A stretch of DNA of 14,942 bases, taken from positions 1 through 14,942 of the forward strand of contig JAMOBE010000092.1 in NCBI GenBank assembly GCA_039908285.1, given 5' to 3'. Both the position numbers and the translations under genes were made by a program. A model generated the notes under the pieces. It saw nothing but the letters and a program-made list of their open reading frames with translations, ran no database searches and had not been told where the DNA came from. How positions within the stretch are numbered: position 1 is the stretch's first letter; each line of letters opens with the position of its first letter. Shown here piece by piece: positions 14,828-14,942 of this stretch. This DNA is from JAMOBE01 sp039908285 (GTDB lineage: Bacteria > Pseudomonadota > Alphaproteobacteria > Rhodospirillales > Rhodospirillaceae).

Positions 14828-14858
14828 AGCGTTTTCCGCCTGAGCGGAAACGCTCTAG
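14824..14858. repeat. Palindromic repeat unit A, overlapping the Cache-gene stop codon
   Basis: CTAGAGCGTTTTCCGC (14824-14839) pairs with GCGGAAACGCTCTAG (14844-14858) around a CTGA loop, with one extra T in the left arm. The stop codon TAG (14825-14827) lies inside the left arm. It could act as a transcription barrier, but there is no T tract after it. Confidence 0.85.
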
Positions 14859-14897
14859 AATTTGCCTCTGGCCGCTCAAGCGCCGCGCGGGCTTTTC

Positions 14898-14923
14898 GCA
14901 GTTTCCGCTTGAGCGGAAACTGC
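14898..14923. repeat. Palindromic repeat unit B
   Basis: GCAGTTTCCGC (14898-14908) and GCGGAAACTGC (14913-14923) form a perfect 11-bp stem with a TTGA loop. Its inner arm (TTTCCGC/GCGGAAA) is shared with unit A, so the two belong to one family, separated by 39 bp of other sequence. Confidence 0.85.
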
Positions 14924-14924
14924 T

Positions 14925-14942
14925 CTAGAGCGTTTTCCGCCT
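14925..14942. repeat. Start of a third palindromic unit, cut by the window edge
   Basis: CTAGAGCGTTTTCCGCCT repeats the first 18 bases of unit A (14824-14841) exactly, 101 bp later. The array therefore continues beyond the window in an A-B-A arrangement, like an interspersed mosaic of REP-type palindromes. Confidence 0.85.

Overview
The window looks like high-GC alphaproteobacterial chromosome, most likely Rhodospirillales (Magnetospirillum/Phaeospirillum-like). This rests on strong G/C preference at third codon positions, a ubiTUV cluster for oxygen-independent ubiquinone synthesis, a bacteriohemerythrin, and abundant short palindromic repeats. The taxonomic call is inference from style; no rRNA or other marker gene is present.

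Left part (1-2880): a glycosyltransferase fragment runs off the left edge on the minus strand. It diverges from a tightly overlapping three-gene operon, ubiT-ubiU-ubiV, for anaerobic ubiquinone hydroxylation. A near-perfect FNR/Anr-type box (261-274) lies in the divergent gap and fits low-oxygen control. A ~200-bp MITE-like element with terminal inverted repeats and an apparent 12-bp target duplication sits immediately behind the ubiV stop.

Centre (3191-11633): a DHH/DHHA1 phosphoesterase gene is followed by an apparent envelope-signalling operon. It encodes an exported FecR-domain protein, a CHASE2 receptor adenylate cyclase with intact catalytic residues, and an exported 1300-residue TPR-CHAT protein with a His/Cys protease dyad. 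A BolA protein is translationally coupled to the CHAT gene. The periplasmic parts of all three large proteins should meet on the outer face of the inner membrane, while the cyclase makes cAMP inside. This is the most interesting system in the window; its signal and target cannot be read from sequence.

Right part (11613-14942): a convergent bacteriohemerythrin gene with all seven iron ligands comes first. A 750-bp gene-free stretch follows, holding a second copy of the MITE-like element with a perfect 12-bp target duplication, a seven-unit 27-bp minisatellite of palindromic units, and a strong sigma70-type promoter overlapping an inverted repeat. That promoter should drive a two-gene unit: an exported ethylbenzene-dehydrogenase-gamma-like heme-binding protein and a stand-alone dCache sensor protein. 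The window ends in an array of palindromic repeats, the first of which supplies the stop codon of the Cache gene.

Oxygen and redox is a recurring theme (FNR box, anaerobic ubiquinone synthesis, hemerythrin, heme-binding protein), but only the FNR-ubiTUV link is well supported.
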